Origin: JAWKIW01 sp046331175 | Lineage (GTDB): Bacteria > Actinomycetota > Acidimicrobiia > Acidimicrobiales > Acidimicrobilacustridaceae | Assembly: GCA_046331175.1 (NCBI GenBank) | Contig: JAXLRI010000007.1 | Coordinates: 128,305-192,304, forward strand | Length of the DNA: 64,000 nt | Reading direction: 5' to 3' | Shown here: positions 62,457 to 64,000 of the stretch, piece by piece | Position numbering within the stretch: the stretch's first letter is position 1 | How the letters are laid out: each line of letters begins with the position of its first letter | Made by a program: the position numbers and the translations under genes | The notes under the pieces: generated by a model | What the model saw: the letters and a program-made list of their open reading frames with translations, nothing else | Told to the model about the DNA's origin: nothing | Database searches by the model: none

Positions 62457-62500
62457 GGCCGCCGACGCTACCCGCCACGCCCGCCGCCCCGCCGCGAGCC

Positions 62501-62763
62501 CACACCTGATGACGATGGGTCCGGCCCCCGGACACATCCTCATCAACCTCACCCGATGTCCGCGCAACGCCCACACCTGATGACGATGCATCCGGCCCCC
62601 GGACACATCCTCATCACCCTCACCCGATGTCCGCGCAACGCCCACACCTGATGACGATGCATCCGGCCCCCGGACACATCCTCATCACCCTCACCCGATG
62701 TCCGCGCAACGCCCACACCTGATGACGATGCATCCGGCCCCCGGACACATCCTCATCAACCTC
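62501..62763. repeat. Array A: four 71-bp hairpin repeats
   Basis: Units start at 62501, 62572, 62643 and 62714, exactly 71 bp apart; units 2 and 3 are identical and unit 1 differs at few positions, while unit 4 is cut after about 50 bp. The core folds as GATGACGATG-CA-TCCGG, loop CCC, CCGGA-CA-CATCCTCATC: a 10-bp stem with one mismatch and a 5-bp stem around a 2x2 internal loop. A related tail (GCCCCGCCGCGAGCC) precedes unit 1. It lies between the divergent propeller lipoprotein and winged-helix/nuclease genes. The remaining 155 bp up to the latter gene hold nothing recognisable. Confidence 0.9.
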
Positions 62764-62918
62764 GGATCGACGAGCGTGCGGCCCCTTGGCGCGGAGCCGC
62801 CGACCACGTACGGTCCGTCGACGCCCACCTCGGCGACCCGCTCGCCCGCCCCCGGCCAGCGACCTCCCTCGCGGGATCCCCGCCTCGATCCCTGCGACCT
62901 GCGACCCGGAGCGTTGCC

Positions 62919-63878
62919 ATGGCCACCCTCGATCCACTCGTCGACGAGCTCGCGCCCCGCCAGCACGGCCTCGTCACCCGCCGGCAGCTCCTCGACCGGG
63001 GTGCGTCCCCCTCGGCCATCGGCCGGGCGGTGCGCGCCGGGCGGCTCGTGCCGATCAGATCAGGCGTCTACCGCAGCGGCGGGACGCCCATGACCTGGCA
63101 CGCCAACGTGCTGGGCGCCTGCCTCACCACCGGCGCCGGCGTGGCGTCGCACCGGACGGGGGCGGTCCTGTGGGACGTCGAGGACGCTCGCCCGGGCCGG
63201 CCCGACGTCTCGGTCGCCCACCCCTACGGCCGAGCGCCGACCGGCGTCCGTCTGCACCAGGTCACCGACCTGGACCTGGCGGGCGCCACGGTCCGCTCGG
63301 GCATCCCGGTGGTCGGGGCGCCCCGGCTGCTGGTCGACCTGGCGGCGATCGTGGACGACGTCGGGTTGCTGCGCGTCCTCGACGACCTGGAGCGCCGCCA
63401 CCTCGTCGACCTCGAGCTGGCGATCGCCACGTTCCACGCCCACCAGCGCGTCGGCAAGCCAGGCATGGCGCGGCTCGGTCGCGTCCTCACGGGACGGCTC
63501 GACGAGCAGGACGTGCCCGACAGCGCACTCGAGCGCGAGTTCCGCGTGGTGGCGCGGGCGGCCGGGTTGGAGGAGCCCGACTACCACGTGGTCGTCACCG
63601 ACGAGCACGGGCGGATCGTCGAGGTCGACGGCCTGTGGCGGCCGCGGTGGGTCGTGCTGGAGATGGACGGCCGCAGCGTCCACGCCCGCCGGGAGTCGTT
63701 CGATCGCGACGCCGCCCGCCGACTCCGCCTGCAGGCGGCCGGCTACGCGGTCGCCGTCGTCACGTGGACGGCCGTTCGCACCGATCCGGCGAGCGTCATC
63801 GGCCACCTCCGCCGCCTGCTGGCACTGGGCGGTCCCGGCGCCCGCGCCACCGATCTCACCCGTCGCCGCGCGTCCTGA
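62919..63878 (+). CDS. AbiEi-like winged-helix protein with PD-(D/E)XK (Vsr/DUF559-like) nuclease domain
   Basis: 319 residues from ATG 62919. The N-terminal 55 residues (RQHGLVTRRQLLDRGASPSAIGRAVRAGRLVPIRSGVYR) match the winged-helix domain of AbiEi-type antitoxins. A middle beta-rich domain follows. The C-terminal ~110 residues carry SALEREFRVVARAAGL, RIVEVDGLW and VVLEMDGRSVHARRESFDRDAARRLRLQAAGYAVAVVTW, the E-D-ExD/K-like arrangement of small Vsr-type nucleases. No toxin partner is adjacent. Repeat arrays lie on both sides, and the stop codon TGA falls inside the first unit of array B. Activity is inferred. Confidence 0.82.
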   Translation: MATLDPLVDELAPRQHGLVTRRQLLDRGASPSAIGRAVRAGRLVPIRSGVYRSGGTPMTWHANVLGACLTTGAGVASHRTGAVLWDVEDARPGRPDVSVAHPYGRAPTGVRLHQVTDLDLAGATVRSGIPVVGAPRLLVDLAAIVDDVGLLRVLDDLERRHLVDLELAIATFHAHQRVGKPGMARLGRVLTGRLDEQDVPDSALEREFRVVARAAGLEEPDYHVVVTDEHGRIVEVDGLWRPRWVVLEMDGRSVHARRESFDRDAARRLRLQAAGYAVAVVTWTAVRTDPASVIGHLRRLLALGGPGARATDLTRRRAS

Positions 63879-64000
63879 TGACGATGCATCCGGCCCCCGG
63901 ACACATCCTCATCAACCTCACCCGTCGCCCCGCCGCGAGCCCACACCTGATGAGGATGCATCCGGCCCCCGGACACATCCTCATCGCCCTCACCCGCTGG
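63871..64000. repeat. Array B: 71-bp hairpin repeats continuing past window end
   Basis: Two units with starts at 63871 and 63942, again 71 bp apart; the second is truncated by the window edge. Sequence is nearly the same as array A in the hairpin core, and in unit 2 the arms GATGAGGATG and CATCCTCATC are perfectly complementary. The tail between cores (CGTCGCCCCGCCGCGAGCC) is the variant also found just before array A. The first unit overlaps the end of the nuclease gene by 8 bp and its preceding tail-like sequence CTCACCCGTCGCC lies within the coding region. Confidence 0.88.

Noticed and set aside
62620..62966. Small minus-strand open frames in the repeat array and promoter region
   Set aside because: They follow from repeat translation in a GC-rich region; 71 bp is not a multiple of three, so repeated units shift frame.
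62501..64000. CRISPR array
   Set aside because: Units are joined directly with constant sequence and no variable spacers; period 71 bp with an internal palindrome; no cas genes.

Overview
The window is a very GC-rich chromosomal segment, with genes packed tightly on both strands. F420-type oxidoreductases, DUF2510/DUF4870 membrane proteins, many Thr/Ser/Pro-rich lipoproteins, leaderless-looking promoters and a large CoA-ester catabolism gene set point to an actinobacterium. An Acidimicrobiia-like lineage is my best guess, but this is inferred from gene content only. I see no rRNA, tRNA, integrase, transposase or CRISPR array.

Layout. 1-3.4 kb: end of an aldose epimerase gene, 6-phosphogluconate dehydrogenase, a methyltransferase and a J-domain protein. 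3.4-10.8 kb: a thiolase-like/DUF35 aldolase-type pair, a phosphoesterase, small proteins, a double-length acyl-CoA dehydrogenase and an amidohydrolase. 10.8-18.1 kb: lipoproteins, a hydrolase, a DUF222-HNH nuclease gene with a 71-bp hairpin repeat behind it, a VOC protein, a FGGY kinase and two DUF2510/DUF4870 membrane proteins. 18.1-24.6 kb: thiolase, SDR, MaoC-like protein, hydrolase, AMP-forming ligase, NTF2-fold protein. 24.6-32.8 kb: a PAS-GGDEF-EAL protein, three SDRs, a lipoate-ligase-like protein and a zinc alcohol dehydrogenase. 32.8-37.2 kb: lipoprotein, AMP-forming ligase, CapA-like protein. 37.2-50.8 kb: two divergent acyl-CoA dehydrogenase pairs, crotonase-type enzymes, a class III CoA transferase, SDR, thiolase and lipoproteins. 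50.8-54.6 kb: an NDP-forming acyl-CoA ligase operon with a second thiolase-like/DUF35 pair. 54.7-64 kb: an exported protein, a GNAT-acyl-CoA ligase fusion, an EAL-GAF protein, a luciferase-like oxidoreductase, a propeller lipoprotein and a winged-helix/nuclease gene flanked by 71-bp hairpin repeats.

The main theme is stepwise beta-oxidation of branched or sterol-like side chains: CoA activation, several ChsE-like acyl-CoA dehydrogenases, hydratases, SDRs, thiolases and two Ltp2/DUF35-type retro-aldolase modules. Nine near-identical 14-bp palindromes (TGAC-N6-GTCA, usually preceded by ACC) lie in promoters of exactly these genes, eight of them in divergent intergenic regions. They look like the operator of one regulator that is not encoded here.

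The second theme is repeats. Two unrelated nuclease-type genes each sit beside tandem repeats with the same 71-bp period, and each repeat unit contains a two-step hairpin. The stop codon of one nuclease gene lies inside its repeat.
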